A DNA stretch of 64,000 bases from Thauera sp. UBA6194 (GCA_002422685.1 DITC01000071.1:11416-75415), one strand, 5' to 3'. Positions 8,017 through 20,198 are shown, counted from the stretch's first letter. Notes: generated by a model from the sequence alone, not told the origin. Numbers and translations: made by a program.

Positions 8017-9498
8017 TCAGAGCTTGCTCACGGCAACATGCCGCAGGAGTTCGTTGACCGAGGCGTGCATCACTTCGGTGAACGGGAAGGGGTACAGGCC
8101 CATCGCGAGCACGCAGAACGCGAGGATCGCGAGGAAGGCGAACTCGCGCCCGTTGATGTCCTCGAGTGCAGCCACATGCTTGTTGGCCACTTTTCCGAAC
8201 ACGACGCGCTTGTACATCCACAGCGAGTAAGCCGCACCCAGGATGAGCGTGGTGGCTGCAATGAAGCCGATCCAGAAGTTGTACTTGACCGCGCCCAACA
8301 CCACCATGAACTCGCCGACGAAGCCCGACGTCGCAGGCAAGCCCGAGTTGGCCATGGCGAAGAGCATGAAGAACGCAGCGAACTTGGGCATGGTGTGCAC
8401 CACACCGCCGTAGTCTGCGATCTGGCGCGAGTGCATGCGATCGTAGAGCACGCCGATACACAGGAACATCGCGCCCGACACGAAGCCGTGCGAGATCATC
8501 TGCACAAGCGCGCCCTCGACGCCGAGCGGGTTGAACATGAAGAAGCCCAGCGTCACGAAGCCCATGTGTGAAATCGAGGAATACGCGACCAGCTTCTTCA
8601 TGTCGGCCTGCACGAGGGCGACAAAGCCGATGTACACGACCGCGATCAGCGACAACGTGATTACCAGCGGCGCGAGCTGGTGCGCCGCGTCGGGCACGAT
8701 CGGCAGCGAGAAGCGAAGAAAACCGTACGCGCCGAGCTTGAGGCCGATTGCAGCCAGCACCACCGAACCACCGGTGGGGGCCTCGACGTGGGCGTCGGGA
8801 AGCCAGGTGTGCACCGGCCACATCGGCACCTTCACACCGAAGGCGATGAGGAAGGCAAGGAAGATCAGGATTTGCGGCTCGATCGGCAGCGGCAGCTGAT
8901 GCCAGTCGAGGATGCTGAAGCTGCCACCGGACTGCATGAACAGGTAGAGCAGCGCGAGCAGCATGAGCAGCGAGCCGAGCAGCGTGTAGAGGAAGAACTT
9001 GATCGCGGCATAGACGCGGTTCGCGCCGCCCCAGATACCGATGATCAGGTAGAGCGGGATCAGCGAGGCCTCGAAGAAGACATAGAACAGGATGCCGTCG
9101 AGCGCGGAGAAGATACCGTTCATCAGGCCCGACATGACCAGGAAGGCCGCCATGTACTGCGCAACCTTGCTCTGGATCACCTGCCAGCCAGCGATCACCA
9201 CGAGGATCGTGATGAACGCGTTGAGGATGACGAAGAACACCGACAGTCCATCGACGCCGAGGTGGTAGTTGATGTTGAAACGAGGCACCCAGGACGTCAG
9301 TTCGACGAACTGCATCGCGCTCGTGGTCGTGTCGAAGCCCGTGTAGAGCGGAATCGTCACGACGAAGCCAGCCACCGCGACCGCGAGAGCGAGCATGCGC
9401 GCCATCGGGGCATTGCGATCCGAGCCGGTCGCGAGTACCAGCAGGCCACCGAGTATCGGTACCCAGATCGCCAGACTGAGGAGAGGAATGTCCGTCAT
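8017..9498 (-). CDS. nuoM: NADH-quinone oxidoreductase subunit M
   Basis: This 493-aa polytopic subunit is related to Mrp antiporters. Diagnostic segments include NYHLGVDGLSVFF near the start, KVPMWPVHTWLPDAHVEAPT and KKLVAYSSISHMGFVTLG, which line a proton path in the membrane arm. GGAAAG precedes the ATG at 9498. It lies between nuoL and nuoN in the standard order. Confidence 0.97.
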   Translation of the reverse strand: MTDIPLLSLAIWVPILGGLLVLATGSDRNAPMARMLALAVAVAGFVVTIPLYTGFDTTTSAMQFVELTSWVPRFNINYHLGVDGLSVFFVILNAFITILVVIAGWQVIQSKVAQYMAAFLVMSGLMNGIFSALDGILFYVFFEASLIPLYLIIGIWGGANRVYAAIKFFLYTLLGSLLMLLALLYLFMQSGGSFSILDWHQLPLPIEPQILIFLAFLIAFGVKVPMWPVHTWLPDAHVEAPTGGSVVLAAIGLKLGAYGFLRFSLPIVPDAAHQLAPLVITLSLIAVVYIGFVALVQADMKKLVAYSSISHMGFVTLGFFMFNPLGVEGALVQMISHGFVSGAMFLCIGVLYDRMHSRQIADYGGVVHTMPKFAAFFMLFAMANSGLPATSGFVGEFMVVLGAVKYNFWIGFIAATTLILGAAYSLWMYKRVVFGKVANKHVAALEDINGREFAFLAILAFCVLAMGLYPFPFTEVMHASVNELLRHVAVSKL

Positions 9499-9573
9499 CG
9501 TTGCTTTCCGTTCAGTGCGCCGCGAACGGCGCGTTCGATCTTGTTATGTGATTCCGTTTCGCGCGTGCCCGGC

Positions 9574-11595
<2,022 letters not shown>

Positions 11596-11607
11596 CGTGA
11601 CGCTTCC

Positions 11608-11913
11608 TTAACCCTTGAGGCTGTCCAGATCATCCACGTGGATCGTGCCCATGCTGCGGAACATCACGATCAGGATCGCCAGGCCGATTGCGGATTCAGC
11701 TGCGGCGACGGTGAGGATGAAGAAAACGAAAACCTGGCCTGCGATATCACCCAGGTAATGCGAGAAGGCGACGAAGTTCATATTGACCGACAGCAGCATC
11801 AGTTCGATGGCCATCAGCAGCACGATCAGGTTCTTCCGGTTGAGGAAGATCCCGACCACGCTGATCGCGAACAGGATCGCGCCCAGGATGAGGAAATGGG
11901 AAAGCGAAAGCAT
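11608..11913 (-). CDS. nuoK: NADH-quinone oxidoreductase subunit K
   Basis: This 101-aa, three-helix membrane subunit has glutamates in the second and third helices (AIELMLLSVN and AAAESAIGLAI) that take part in proton transfer. The ATG at 11913 is preferred over a longer frame because the family begins MLSLSHFLILG and a GGGGG ribosome-binding site lies just upstream. Confidence 0.96.
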   Translation of the reverse strand: MLSLSHFLILGAILFAISVVGIFLNRKNLIVLLMAIELMLLSVNMNFVAFSHYLGDIAGQVFVFFILTVAAAESAIGLAILIVMFRSMGTIHVDDLDSLKG

Positions 11914-11977
11914 CAGTGAACCCCCTGGTCGCACCTGCCAACGGCAGGCGCGGTTCTTATTTTCTTCAGCTGCGACG

Positions 11978-12583
11978 TCAGTCTTGTTTCTCGGCCTGCA
12001 TCTTCACGAGCTCTACCCGGCCTTCACGCTTGACCGACACCTGCTCCGATGGCGGGATGTATTTCAGACCCTTGCGCTTGCGCAGCGTCAGTGCGACCGC
12101 CGCGACCATCGCGACGAGCAGCACCAGAGAGGCAAGCTCGAAGGCATACACGTAGTCGGTGTAGAGCACCCGGCCGAGTTCGCGGGTGTTGCTGAAGGTC
12201 TCCGCGGCTGCGGGCGGAGCCGGCATGCTCTCCAGGCCGAAATACGGCCCACCCAGAATCATGACCATCTCGACCAGCATCAACACGCCAACCAGCGCAC
12301 CGACCGGCAGATAGCCCCAGAACCCTTCCCGCAGGCGGTCGAGGTTGATGTCCAGCATCATGACCACGAACAGGAAAAGCACCATGACCGCGCCCACGTA
12401 CACCATCACGAGGGTGATCGCCAGAAATTCGGCCTGCAGCAGCAACCAGATGCCACCCGCATTGAAGAAAACCAGCACCAGATAAAGTGCGGCATGCACC
12501 GGGTTGCGGGCCGTGATCACCCTCAGTGCGGCGAGCACCATGATCACGGCTAGAAAGTAGAAGACGAAGGTCTTGAATTCCAT
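11978..12583 (-). CDS. nuoJ: NADH-quinone oxidoreductase subunit J
   Basis: This 201-aa membrane subunit has five predicted helices. The segment ITLVMVYVGAVMVLFLFVVMM holds the conserved glycine-containing pi-bulge helix of the quinone-side channel. The C-terminus is charged and soluble. GAGAAC precedes the ATG. It lies in standard order between nuoI and nuoK. Confidence 0.96.
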   Translation of the reverse strand: MEFKTFVFYFLAVIMVLAALRVITARNPVHAALYLVLVFFNAGGIWLLLQAEFLAITLVMVYVGAVMVLFLFVVMMLDINLDRLREGFWGYLPVGALVGVLMLVEMVMILGGPYFGLESMPAPPAAAETFSNTRELGRVLYTDYVYAFELASLVLLVAMVAAVALTLRKRKGLKYIPPSEQVSVKREGRVELVKMQAEKQD

Positions 12584-12615
12584 GTTCTCGGCTGTGGCGC
12601 TTGTGCGCCCTCCCC

Positions 12616-13101
12616 TTAGCGGTACTTGGCGTCCTGCTCGCGGTCGGCGGCGATTTGCGCCTCGTGTCGATCTCCCACCGCCAGCAACATCTGCTTGGTG
12701 TAGTAGAGATCGCCACGCTGCTCACCGTGATATTCGAGCACGCGGGTTTCGACGATCGCATCCACCGGGCAGGCTTCCTCGCAGAAACCACAGAAGATGC
12801 ACTTGGTGAGGTCGATGTCGTAACGCGTCGTGCGGCGTGAGCCGTCATCGCGCTGGTCCGACTCGATGGTGATCGCCATCGCAGGGCAGATCGCTTCGCA
12901 CAGCTTGCATGCGATGCAGCGCTCTTCCCCGTTGGGATAGCGACGCAGGGCATGCAGACCGCGGAAGCGGTTGCTCTGCGGCGTTTTCTCCTCGGGATAC
13001 AGGATGGTGATCTTGCGCTGGAAGAAATGCCGCCCGGTCAGGGCCATGCCCTTGACGAGTTCCTTCAGGAACAGACTGCCGATGTAATCCTTGGCACCCA
13101 T
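12616..13101 (-). CDS. nuoI: NADH-quinone oxidoreductase subunit I
   Basis: This 161-aa hydrophilic subunit carries two [4Fe-4S] clusters (N6a/N6b) that pass electrons to NuoB. Both ferredoxin motifs are intact: CIACKLCEAICP and CIFCGFCEEACP. It starts 7 bases after the nuoH stop. Confidence 0.97.
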   Translation of the reverse strand: MGAKDYIGSLFLKELVKGMALTGRHFFQRKITILYPEEKTPQSNRFRGLHALRRYPNGEERCIACKLCEAICPAMAITIESDQRDDGSRRTTRYDIDLTKCIFCGFCEEACPVDAIVETRVLEYHGEQRGDLYYTKQMLLAVGDRHEAQIAADREQDAKYR

Positions 13102-13108
13102 GGTCTAC

Positions 13109-14158
13109 TCAACTCCAGATCGACAACGGCGACATCATCCAGACCGCCACCACAAACACCCACACCAGGGTGACAGGAATGAACACCTTCCAGCCCAGCC
13201 GCATGATGTGGTCGTAGCGGAAGCGCGGGAAGGTGGCGCGCGCCCACAGGAACAGCAGGAGGATGAACGCCGTCTTCAGGGCCAGCCAGAAGAAGCCATC
13301 GGGCAGGAAACCCACGGGCGACAGCCAGCCACCGAGGAACAGGACCGAGGTCAGGATCGAGACCAGGATCATGTTCGCGTATTCAGCGAGGAAGAAGAGC
13401 GCGAAGGTCATGCCCGAGTATTCGACCATGTGCCCCGCCACCACCTCGGCTTCACCTTCCACGACGTCGAAGGGCGCGCGGTTGGTCTCGGCGATGCCCG
13501 AGATCACGTACACCACGAACATCGGGAACAGCGGCAGCCAGTTCCAGGACAGGAAACCCAGGCCCATGCCTGCAAACATGCCCTCGGACTGCGACATCAC
13601 GATGTCGGACAGATTGAGACTGGCGGAGATCAGCAGCACGCAGATCAGCGCGAACCCCATCGACACCTCGTAAGACACCATCTGCGCCGCGGCACGCATC
13701 GCCCCCAGGAAGGGGTACTTGGAGTTCGACGCCCAACCGGCCACGATCACGCCGTAGACCTCGAGCGAGGTGATCGCGAGCAGGAACAGCAGACCGGCAT
13801 TGACGTTGGCCAGCACGAGACCGTCGTCGAAAGGCACCACCGCCCATGCTGCGAGGGACGGGGCGATCGCGAGGATCGGGCCAAGGATGAACAGTCCCTT
13901 GCTTGCGCCGCTGGGGACGATGATCTCCTTGAACAGCAGCTTCATGCCGTCGGCAATCGGCTGCAGCAAGCCTTTGGGGCCCACGCGGTTGGGGCCGATC
14001 CGCACCTGCATGAAGCCGATGACCTTGCGCTCGGCCAATGTCAGATAAGCCACGCAGAGCATCAGCGGCGCGATGATGGCGACGATCTTGATGAGCGTCC
14101 AGATCGCCGTCCAGCTCGGACCGAAGAACTCGGCAACGGGTTGCAGCATCGATTCCAT
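13109..14158 (-). CDS. nuoH: NADH-quinone oxidoreductase subunit H
   Basis: This 349-aa membrane subunit helps form the quinone-binding chamber. It has about eight helices with the conserved cytoplasmic loops ERKVIGFMQVRIGPNRVGPKG and AETNRAPFDVVEGEAEVVAG. Its ATG shares one base with the nuoG TGA, so the two are translationally coupled. A second ATG three codons later (14149) is an alternative start. Confidence 0.97.
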   Translation of the reverse strand: MESMLQPVAEFFGPSWTAIWTLIKIVAIIAPLMLCVAYLTLAERKVIGFMQVRIGPNRVGPKGLLQPIADGMKLLFKEIIVPSGASKGLFILGPILAIAPSLAAWAVVPFDDGLVLANVNAGLLFLLAITSLEVYGVIVAGWASNSKYPFLGAMRAAAQMVSYEVSMGFALICVLLISASLNLSDIVMSQSEGMFAGMGLGFLSWNWLPLFPMFVVYVISGIAETNRAPFDVVEGEAEVVAGHMVEYSGMTFALFFLAEYANMILVSILTSVLFLGGWLSPVGFLPDGFFWLALKTAFILLLFLWARATFPRFRYDHIMRLGWKVFIPVTLVWVFVVAVWMMSPLSIWS

Positions 14159-16497
14159 CAGACACGCTCCACGCTGAGATCACCGCTCATCGCGCCAAGC
14201 GCGGCGGTCGAGGGGTGCGCCGCGGCCACACGCACGCAACCTTCCGCGAGGCCGGCATCCGCCTCGACGATAAGTTGCGCGCTACCGCCGCCTTGCGAGA
14301 CCCGCACACGGTCTCCGGCCGCGAGGCCGAGCGACGCGAGCGTTGCGGGGGCGATACGCGCGGTGGGTGCGGCTGCGTCACGCGCTTTCTGCAGTGCCGG
14401 CGCACGGCGCACCAGCGGATCGGCAAAGTAGATCGGCACATCGGTGACGCGCTCGAGCTGCGCGCTGGCGTGCGACGCTGCATTGATCACGATCCCGCGG
14501 ATGGCGTTGTCGAGCCGCGAGGAGATGTCGCCGCCGAGGGCCTCATCGCGCACCGCTTCGGAGTCGCCGTATGCGAAACCCTCGAGCTCGAGCAGATTTC
14601 CCAGCACGCGCAACACTTTCCAGGCCGGACGCACCTCGCCGAGCGGCCGTGCGACGGCGGTGAAGCTCTGCGCCCTGCCCTCGCAATTCACGAAGGTGCC
14701 CGAGGTCTCGGTAAAGGGTGCGGCCGGCAGCAGCACATCGGCAAGCTCGCGCAGCGCGGGCGAGTCGAACGCGCTCAAGGCCACGACGAGTTGGGCCGAA
14801 CGCAGCGCGGACACCGTCGCGCTCGGGTTGGCAAAATCGAGTTCAGGCTCGGCACCGAGCACGACGTAAGCCTTGCGCGCCTGTTCGATCATCGCGCCGG
14901 CGTCGAGGCCGCCTTCACCCGGGACGGCCTTGGCGATATAGCCGCCAACACTGTTAGCGGCTTCACCGATGACACCGAAGACACCGTCGGTGAGGCGGGC
15001 GATCTCCTGCGCCAGGGTGTGCAGCTCGCTGTAGCGCTCGTGCTGGACTGCAAGGTTGCCCAGCCAGACCGCCACCTTGCGTCCGCTCGCGAGACTCTGC
15101 GCGATCGCCAGCGCTTCGTCCGAAACCGTCTCGGGGAGCTTCCCATGCAGACCGGAGCTGATTTCAGCGCCTTTTTCACGCGCGACCGCAACCACCACCT
15201 GCGCCATCACCGACACCATGGCCGAGGGTGCGACCCGTGCGCGGTTACGCACCGGGATCAGCCACTCTTCGGCATTTGGCCCGATCGCGCTCACGTGCAG
15301 GCCCTTCTTGACCGCCTGGCGAACGCGCTGGGCGAGCAAGGGCGCGTCCTTGCGCAGGAAGCTGCCGACCACGAGCAGGCGGGTCAGATCCTTCACACCA
15401 GCGATCGACATGCCCAGCCACGGAGCACCCATGCGGTGCGCGTCGAAGCGCGCGTCCGACTGCCGCAGGCGGAAGTCCACGTTTTGCGAGCCGAGGCCGC
15501 GGGTGAGCTTTTGCAGAAGGTAGAGCTCTTCGACGGTGGCGTGAGGCGAGCCGAGCGCACCGATCGCGCCAGCGCCGTGGTCGTTCGCGACGCCGCGCAG
15601 ACCACTGGCAGCAAACTCGAGCGCCGCCTGCCAGCCGACCTGCTGCCAGACGCCACCCTGCTTGATCATCGGCACGGTCAGGCGCTCGTCGCTGGCCAGG
15701 GCCTCGTACGAGAAGCGGTCCTTGTCGGATAGCCAGCACTCGTTGATCTCTTCGTTCTCGAACGGCAAGACGCGCTTGACCGCGTCGTGCTTGGTCTGAA
15801 CGATGAGGTTGGTGCCGAGCGAATCGTGCGGACTCACCGACCTGCGGCGTGAAAGCTCCCAGGTGCGGGCAGAGAAGCGGAAGGGCTTCGAGGTCAGCGC
15901 ACCCACCGGGCAAAGATCGATGATGTTGCCGGAGAGCTCCGAATCGACCGTCTTCTCGATGAAGGGCATGATCTCGGCGTGCTCGCCGCGGAAGGCCTGT
16001 CCGAGTTCCATCTCACCGGCGATCTCGGTGGTGAAACGAACGCAGCGCGTGCAGTTGATGCAGCGCGTCATGTCAGTCGAGACCAGCGGACCGAGGTTCT
16101 TGTTGAAGACGACGCGCTTTTCTTCCTGGTAGCGCGAAGCCGTCGAACCATAACCGACCGCGAGGTCCTGGAGCTGGCACTCGCCGCCCTGATCGCAGAT
16201 CGGGCAGTCGAGCGGGTGATTGATAAGCAGGAACTCCATCACCCCTTTCTGCGCCTTGATCGCCAGCTCGGAGTGCGTCCACACCTTCATGCCGTTGGTC
16301 ACGGGCGTCGCACAGGCCGGAAGTGGCTTGGGCGCCTTTTCGACCTGCACGAGACACATGCGGCAGCTCGCGGCGATGGACAGTTTCTTGTGGTAGCAGA
16401 AGTGCGGGATGTACGTACCCGCGACCGAGGCGGCATCCATCACGGTGCTGCCATCCTCGACCTGGACCTGCTTGCCGTCGATTTCGATCTCTAGCAT
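14158..16497 (-). CDS. nuoG: NADH-quinone oxidoreductase subunit G
   Basis: This 779-aa peripheral-arm subunit starts with a [2Fe-2S] ferredoxin fold (cysteines in HFCYHKKLSIAASCRMCLVQ), followed by the [4Fe-4S] motifs CPICDQGGECQLQD and CINCTRCVRF, and then a molybdopterin-oxidoreductase-like domain without obvious cofactor chemistry. The ATG at 16497 overlaps the nuoF stop and matches the family start MLEIEIDGK; longer frames upstream lie inside nuoF. Confidence 0.96.
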   Translation of the reverse strand: MLEIEIDGKQVQVEDGSTVMDAASVAGTYIPHFCYHKKLSIAASCRMCLVQVEKAPKPLPACATPVTNGMKVWTHSELAIKAQKGVMEFLLINHPLDCPICDQGGECQLQDLAVGYGSTASRYQEEKRVVFNKNLGPLVSTDMTRCINCTRCVRFTTEIAGEMELGQAFRGEHAEIMPFIEKTVDSELSGNIIDLCPVGALTSKPFRFSARTWELSRRRSVSPHDSLGTNLIVQTKHDAVKRVLPFENEEINECWLSDKDRFSYEALASDERLTVPMIKQGGVWQQVGWQAALEFAASGLRGVANDHGAGAIGALGSPHATVEELYLLQKLTRGLGSQNVDFRLRQSDARFDAHRMGAPWLGMSIAGVKDLTRLLVVGSFLRKDAPLLAQRVRQAVKKGLHVSAIGPNAEEWLIPVRNRARVAPSAMVSVMAQVVVAVAREKGAEISSGLHGKLPETVSDEALAIAQSLASGRKVAVWLGNLAVQHERYSELHTLAQEIARLTDGVFGVIGEAANSVGGYIAKAVPGEGGLDAGAMIEQARKAYVVLGAEPELDFANPSATVSALRSAQLVVALSAFDSPALRELADVLLPAAPFTETSGTFVNCEGRAQSFTAVARPLGEVRPAWKVLRVLGNLLELEGFAYGDSEAVRDEALGGDISSRLDNAIRGIVINAASHASAQLERVTDVPIYFADPLVRRAPALQKARDAAAPTARIAPATLASLGLAAGDRVRVSQGGGSAQLIVEADAGLAEGCVRVAAAHPSTAALGAMSGDLSVERV

Positions 16498-17810
16498 GAG
16501 GGGCTCACGTAGATTTGACTGCCTGCGCGCTGCACTTCTGGCGGCACGAGGCACTTCTTGTTTTCGATGTGGTATTCGAACTCGCTGCCGAAATGCTTGA
16601 CGAAGCTCTGTACGGGCATCGAGGCGGCATCACCAAGGGCGCAGATGGTGCGGCCCATGATGTTGGTGGTGACGGAATTGAGCAGATCGAGGTCATCCGG
16701 GCGGCCGAGCCCGTGCTCGATCCGATGGACCACGCGATAGAGCCAACCCGTACCTTCTCGACAGGGCGTGCATTGACCGCAGGATTCCTCGAAATAGAAG
16801 TAGGACAGACGCTCGAGCGCCTTGACCATGCAGGTGGTCTCGTCCATGACGATCACTGCGCCCGAGCCCAGCATGGAGCCGGCCTTGGAGATGGAGTCAT
16901 AGTCCATCGTGCAGTCCATCATCACGCTGCCCGGAACGACCGGCGCGGACGACCCGCCCGGGATCACGGCCTTGAGCTTGCGCCCGCCGCGCACTCCACC
17001 CGCCATCTCGAGCAGTTCCGAGAACGGCGTGCCGAGCGGGATCTCGTAGTTGCCGGGGCGATTCACATGCCCCGACACCGAGAACAGCTTCATGCCGCCG
17101 TTGTTGGGCTTGCCGAGGTTCAGAAAGGCCTCGCCGCCCATGTTCAGGATGAAGGGCACCGAAGCGAAGGTTTCGGTGTTGTTGATCGTCGTGGGCTTGC
17201 CGTAGAGGCCGTAGCTCGCCGGGAACGGCGGCTTGAAGCGCGGCTGCCCCTTCTTGCCCTCGATCGATTCGAGCAAGGCGGTTTCTTCACCGCAGATGTA
17301 CGCGCCGTACCCGTGGTGCGCAAAGAGCTCGAAAGAGAAGTCCGAGCCCAGGATGTTCTTGCCGAGCAGACCGGCTTCACGGGCTTCGGCGAGCGCCTCC
17401 TCGAAGCGTTGATAGACCTCGAATATCTCGCCGTGAATGTAGTTGTAGCCACGCGCCGCACCCATGGCGTAGGCGGCGATGGTCATGCCCTCGATCACCG
17501 CGTGCGGGTTGTAGCGCAGGATGTCGCGGTCCTTGAAGGTGCCGGGCTCGCCCTCGTCGGAGTTGCACGCCAGATACTTGTCGCCCGGGAACGAGCGCGG
17601 CATGAAACTCCACTTCAGGCCGGTCGGGAATCCCGCACCGCCCCGCCCACGCAGGACCGAAGCCTTGAGTTCGGCGATCACGGCGTCCTGGGTGACGTTC
17701 TCGGCGAGCAGTTTTTTGAGCGCCGAGTAGCCACCGCGGGCAACGTAGTCCTGGAGCCGCCAGGTGCGGTCGCCGTCACAGCCGGCGAGGATCATTCCTT
17801 GCGTGCTCAT
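16491..17810 (-). CDS. nuoF: NADH-quinone oxidoreductase subunit F
   Basis: This 439-aa subunit holds FMN, the NADH site and the N3 [4Fe-4S] cluster. Visible features are the glycine-rich RGRGGAGFPTGLKW, the FMN-site GEPGTFKDR, AYICGEETALLESIEG, and the cluster motif ESCGQCTPCREG. The ATG at 17810 overlaps the nuoE stop by four bases. Its stop overlaps the nuoG start. Confidence 0.97.
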   Translation of the reverse strand: MSTQGMILAGCDGDRTWRLQDYVARGGYSALKKLLAENVTQDAVIAELKASVLRGRGGAGFPTGLKWSFMPRSFPGDKYLACNSDEGEPGTFKDRDILRYNPHAVIEGMTIAAYAMGAARGYNYIHGEIFEVYQRFEEALAEAREAGLLGKNILGSDFSFELFAHHGYGAYICGEETALLESIEGKKGQPRFKPPFPASYGLYGKPTTINNTETFASVPFILNMGGEAFLNLGKPNNGGMKLFSVSGHVNRPGNYEIPLGTPFSELLEMAGGVRGGRKLKAVIPGGSSAPVVPGSVMMDCTMDYDSISKAGSMLGSGAVIVMDETTCMVKALERLSYFYFEESCGQCTPCREGTGWLYRVVHRIEHGLGRPDDLDLLNSVTTNIMGRTICALGDAASMPVQSFVKHFGSEFEYHIENKKCLVPPEVQRAGSQIYVSPSC

Positions 17811-18286
17811 TTCTTGTCCAGGTCGGCCAGCATCTGGTCGATCTTTTCGGTGGTCATCCAGCTGCACATGTGATGGTTATTCACCAGCAGCACCGGGGCG
17901 TCACCGCAGGCGCCCATGCATTCACCTTCCTTGAGCGTGAATTTGCCGTCGGAGGTGGTTTCGTTGAAGTCGATGCCGAGCTTCTGCTTGAGGTACTCAG
18001 CCGCATCCACACCACCGGAGAGCGCGCACGGCAGGTTGGTGCACACGGTGAGCTTGTGGCGCCCGACCGGCTCGAGATCGTACATGTTGTAGAAACTGGC
18101 GACCTCGTATGCGGCGATTGCCGGCATGGCCAAGTACTGCGCGACGAACTCGATGAGTTCCTTCGGCAGCCAGCCCTTTTCAACCTGCGCGATCCGCAGC
18201 GCAGCCATCACGGCGGACTGCTTTTGATCGGGCGGATATTTTGCGATCTCTCGATCGATCTGTTGCAGCGATTCCTGGCTCAGCAT
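17807..18286 (-). CDS. nuoE: NADH-quinone oxidoreductase subunit E
   Basis: This 159-aa thioredoxin-fold subunit carries the N1a [2Fe-2S] cluster; the four ligands are visible in CTNLPC and CMGACGDAP. The ATG at 18286 fits the usual MLSxESLxxIDREIAKYP start and follows GGAAGA. An in-frame TTG at 18340 would add 18 residues that lack family similarity. The gene is coupled to nuoF by an ATGA overlap. Confidence 0.95.
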   Translation of the reverse strand: MLSQESLQQIDREIAKYPPDQKQSAVMAALRIAQVEKGWLPKELIEFVAQYLAMPAIAAYEVASFYNMYDLEPVGRHKLTVCTNLPCALSGGVDAAEYLKQKLGIDFNETTSDGKFTLKEGECMGACGDAPVLLVNNHHMCSWMTTEKIDQMLADLDKK

Positions 18287-18346
18287 GTCGTCTTGATCTT
18301 CCGGATAGCCTGCCGATTCGTATTCGTGTATGTCGTGCAATCGCGT

Positions 18347-19600
18347 TCAGCGGTCGATTTCGCCGAACACCACATCCATCGTGCCGATGATGGCCACCAC
18401 GTCGGCGATCATGTGTCCGCGCGCGAGTTCGTCCATCGCGGCAAGGTGTGCGAAACCCGGCGCGCGCAGCTTCAGTCGATAAGGCTTGTTGGCACCATCG
18501 GAGACGGCATACACACCGAACTCGCCCTTGGGATGCTCGACCGCCGCATAGACCTCGCCCTTGGGCACATGCATGCCTTCGGTGAAGAGCTTGAAGTGAT
18601 GGATCAGCTCTTCCATGTTCGACTTCATCGCTTCACGCGACGGGGGCGCCACCTTGTGGTTGTCGGTGATGACCGGCCCCGGGTTTCTGCGCAGCCAGTC
18701 GATGCACTGCTTGATGATGCGGTTCGACTGACGCATTTCTTCCATGCGGCACAGATAGCGGTCGTAGCAGTCGCCGTTCTTGCCCACCGGAATGTCGAAG
18801 TCGACGCGATCGTAGACCTCGTAGGGCTGCTTCTTGCGCAGGTCCCAGGCAATGCCTGAGCCGCGCAGCATCGGACCGGTAAAGCCCCAGGCCAGCGCCT
18901 GCTCGGGCGACACCACACCGATACCCACCGTACGCTGCTTCCAGATCCGGTTGTCGGTCAGGAGCGTCTCGTATTCGTCGCAGTAGGTCGGGAAGCGGTT
19001 GGTGAAATCTTCGAGGAAGTCGAGCAGGGAGCCCTCGCGGCTGGCGTTGAGCTCGCGCACCGTCTTCTCGTTCTTGAAGCGGTTCACCTCGTACTTCGGC
19101 ATGCGATCGGGCAGATCCCGATAGACGCCGCCCGGCCGGTAATACGCTGCGTGCATGCGCGCGCCCGATACCGCCTCATAGACGTCCATCAGGTCCTCAC
19201 GCTCGCGGAAGGTGTACAACACCATCGTCATTGCGCCGATATCGAGCGCGTGCGTGCCGATGTTCAGCAGGTGATTGAGGATGCGCGTGATCTCGTCGAA
19301 CATCACGCGGATGTACTGCGCACGCAACGGAACTTCGACGCTGAGCAGCTTCTCGATCGCCATGCAGTAGGCGTGCTCGTTGCACATCATGGAAACGTAA
19401 TCGAGACGGTCCATGTAGGGTACCGACTGCACCCAGGTGCGTGTCTCGGCGAGCTTTTCGGTGCCGCGGTGCAGCAGGCCGATGTGCGGGTCGGCGCGCT
19501 CGACGACCTCGCCGTCGAGTTCGAGCACCAGGCGCAGGACGCCGTGTGCCGAGGGATGCTGCGGACCAAAGTTGATCGTGTAGTTGCGGATTTCAGCCAT
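18347..19600 (-). CDS. nuoD: NADH-quinone oxidoreductase subunit D
   Basis: This 417-aa subunit is related to the [NiFe]-hydrogenase large subunit and lines the quinone cavity with NuoB. Conserved motifs include NFGPQHPSAHGVLRL near the N-terminus (the quinone-binding His region), HIGLLHRGTEKL and, at the C-terminus, IGTMDVVFGEIDR. The ATG at 19600 overlaps nuoC by 8 bases. It is a separate gene, not the nuoCD fusion of E. coli. Confidence 0.97.
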   Translation of the reverse strand: MAEIRNYTINFGPQHPSAHGVLRLVLELDGEVVERADPHIGLLHRGTEKLAETRTWVQSVPYMDRLDYVSMMCNEHAYCMAIEKLLSVEVPLRAQYIRVMFDEITRILNHLLNIGTHALDIGAMTMVLYTFREREDLMDVYEAVSGARMHAAYYRPGGVYRDLPDRMPKYEVNRFKNEKTVRELNASREGSLLDFLEDFTNRFPTYCDEYETLLTDNRIWKQRTVGIGVVSPEQALAWGFTGPMLRGSGIAWDLRKKQPYEVYDRVDFDIPVGKNGDCYDRYLCRMEEMRQSNRIIKQCIDWLRRNPGPVITDNHKVAPPSREAMKSNMEELIHHFKLFTEGMHVPKGEVYAAVEHPKGEFGVYAVSDGANKPYRLKLRAPGFAHLAAMDELARGHMIADVVAIIGTMDVVFGEIDR

Positions 19601-20198
19601 GGCCGACGTCCCCGTAGTTCTCTTCGCGCACGATGCGCGGCGTGTTCTCGCGCGGCTCGATCGTGACCGGCTGATAGACGACCCTGCCCTGCTCCGGGTC
19701 GTAGCGCATTTCGACGTACCCGGAAACCGGGAAGTCCTTGCGGAAAGGATGGCCGACGAAACCGTAGTCGGTGAGGATGCGGCGCAGGTCGGGATGGCCC
19801 GAATACATGATCCCGTACAGATCGAAGGACTCGCGCTCATACCAGTTGGCGCTCGGCCACACATCGACGACGGAATCGACCACCGGAAATGCATCGTCTT
19901 CGGCGAACACTTTGAGCCGCAGCCGCCAGTTGTGCTTCACCGAGGTGAGATGGGCTGCTGAGGCAAAGCGCCTGCCCTCCCAGGCGGCATTTCCGTACGC
20001 GGAATAATCCAGACCACTGATGTCGATCAACTGCTCGAAGCGCAGATCGGCGTGATCACGCAGCCTTCTGCACACGCGCAGGTAATCGGAAGCAGCGACC
20101 TCCACGGTGAGCTCGCCACGATCGAGTACCGCCGACCGGATCTGGTCGCCGAATACGTCGCGCAAGGTCTGGCTCAGGCGTTCAAGCTTGGCACTCAT
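19593..20198 (-). CDS. nuoC: NADH-quinone oxidoreductase subunit C
   Basis: This 201-aa peripheral-arm subunit has the 30-kDa signature ERESFDLYGIMYSGHPDLRRI and the terminal FRKDFPVSGYVEMRYD. The ATG at 20198 is chosen because the family-like sequence begins there (MSAKLERLSQTL). Its 3' end overlaps nuoD. Confidence 0.96.
   Translation of the reverse strand: MSAKLERLSQTLRDVFGDQIRSAVLDRGELTVEVAASDYLRVCRRLRDHADLRFEQLIDISGLDYSAYGNAAWEGRRFASAAHLTSVKHNWRLRLKVFAEDDAFPVVDSVVDVWPSANWYERESFDLYGIMYSGHPDLRRILTDYGFVGHPFRKDFPVSGYVEMRYDPEQGRVVYQPVTIEPRENTPRIVREENYGDVGHG

Noticed and set aside
6746..8230. A 494-codon open frame opposite nuoN
   Set aside because: Composition is His/Arg/Glu-rich with no family resemblance and it mirrors the third-codon GC bias of nuoN; it is a shadow frame.
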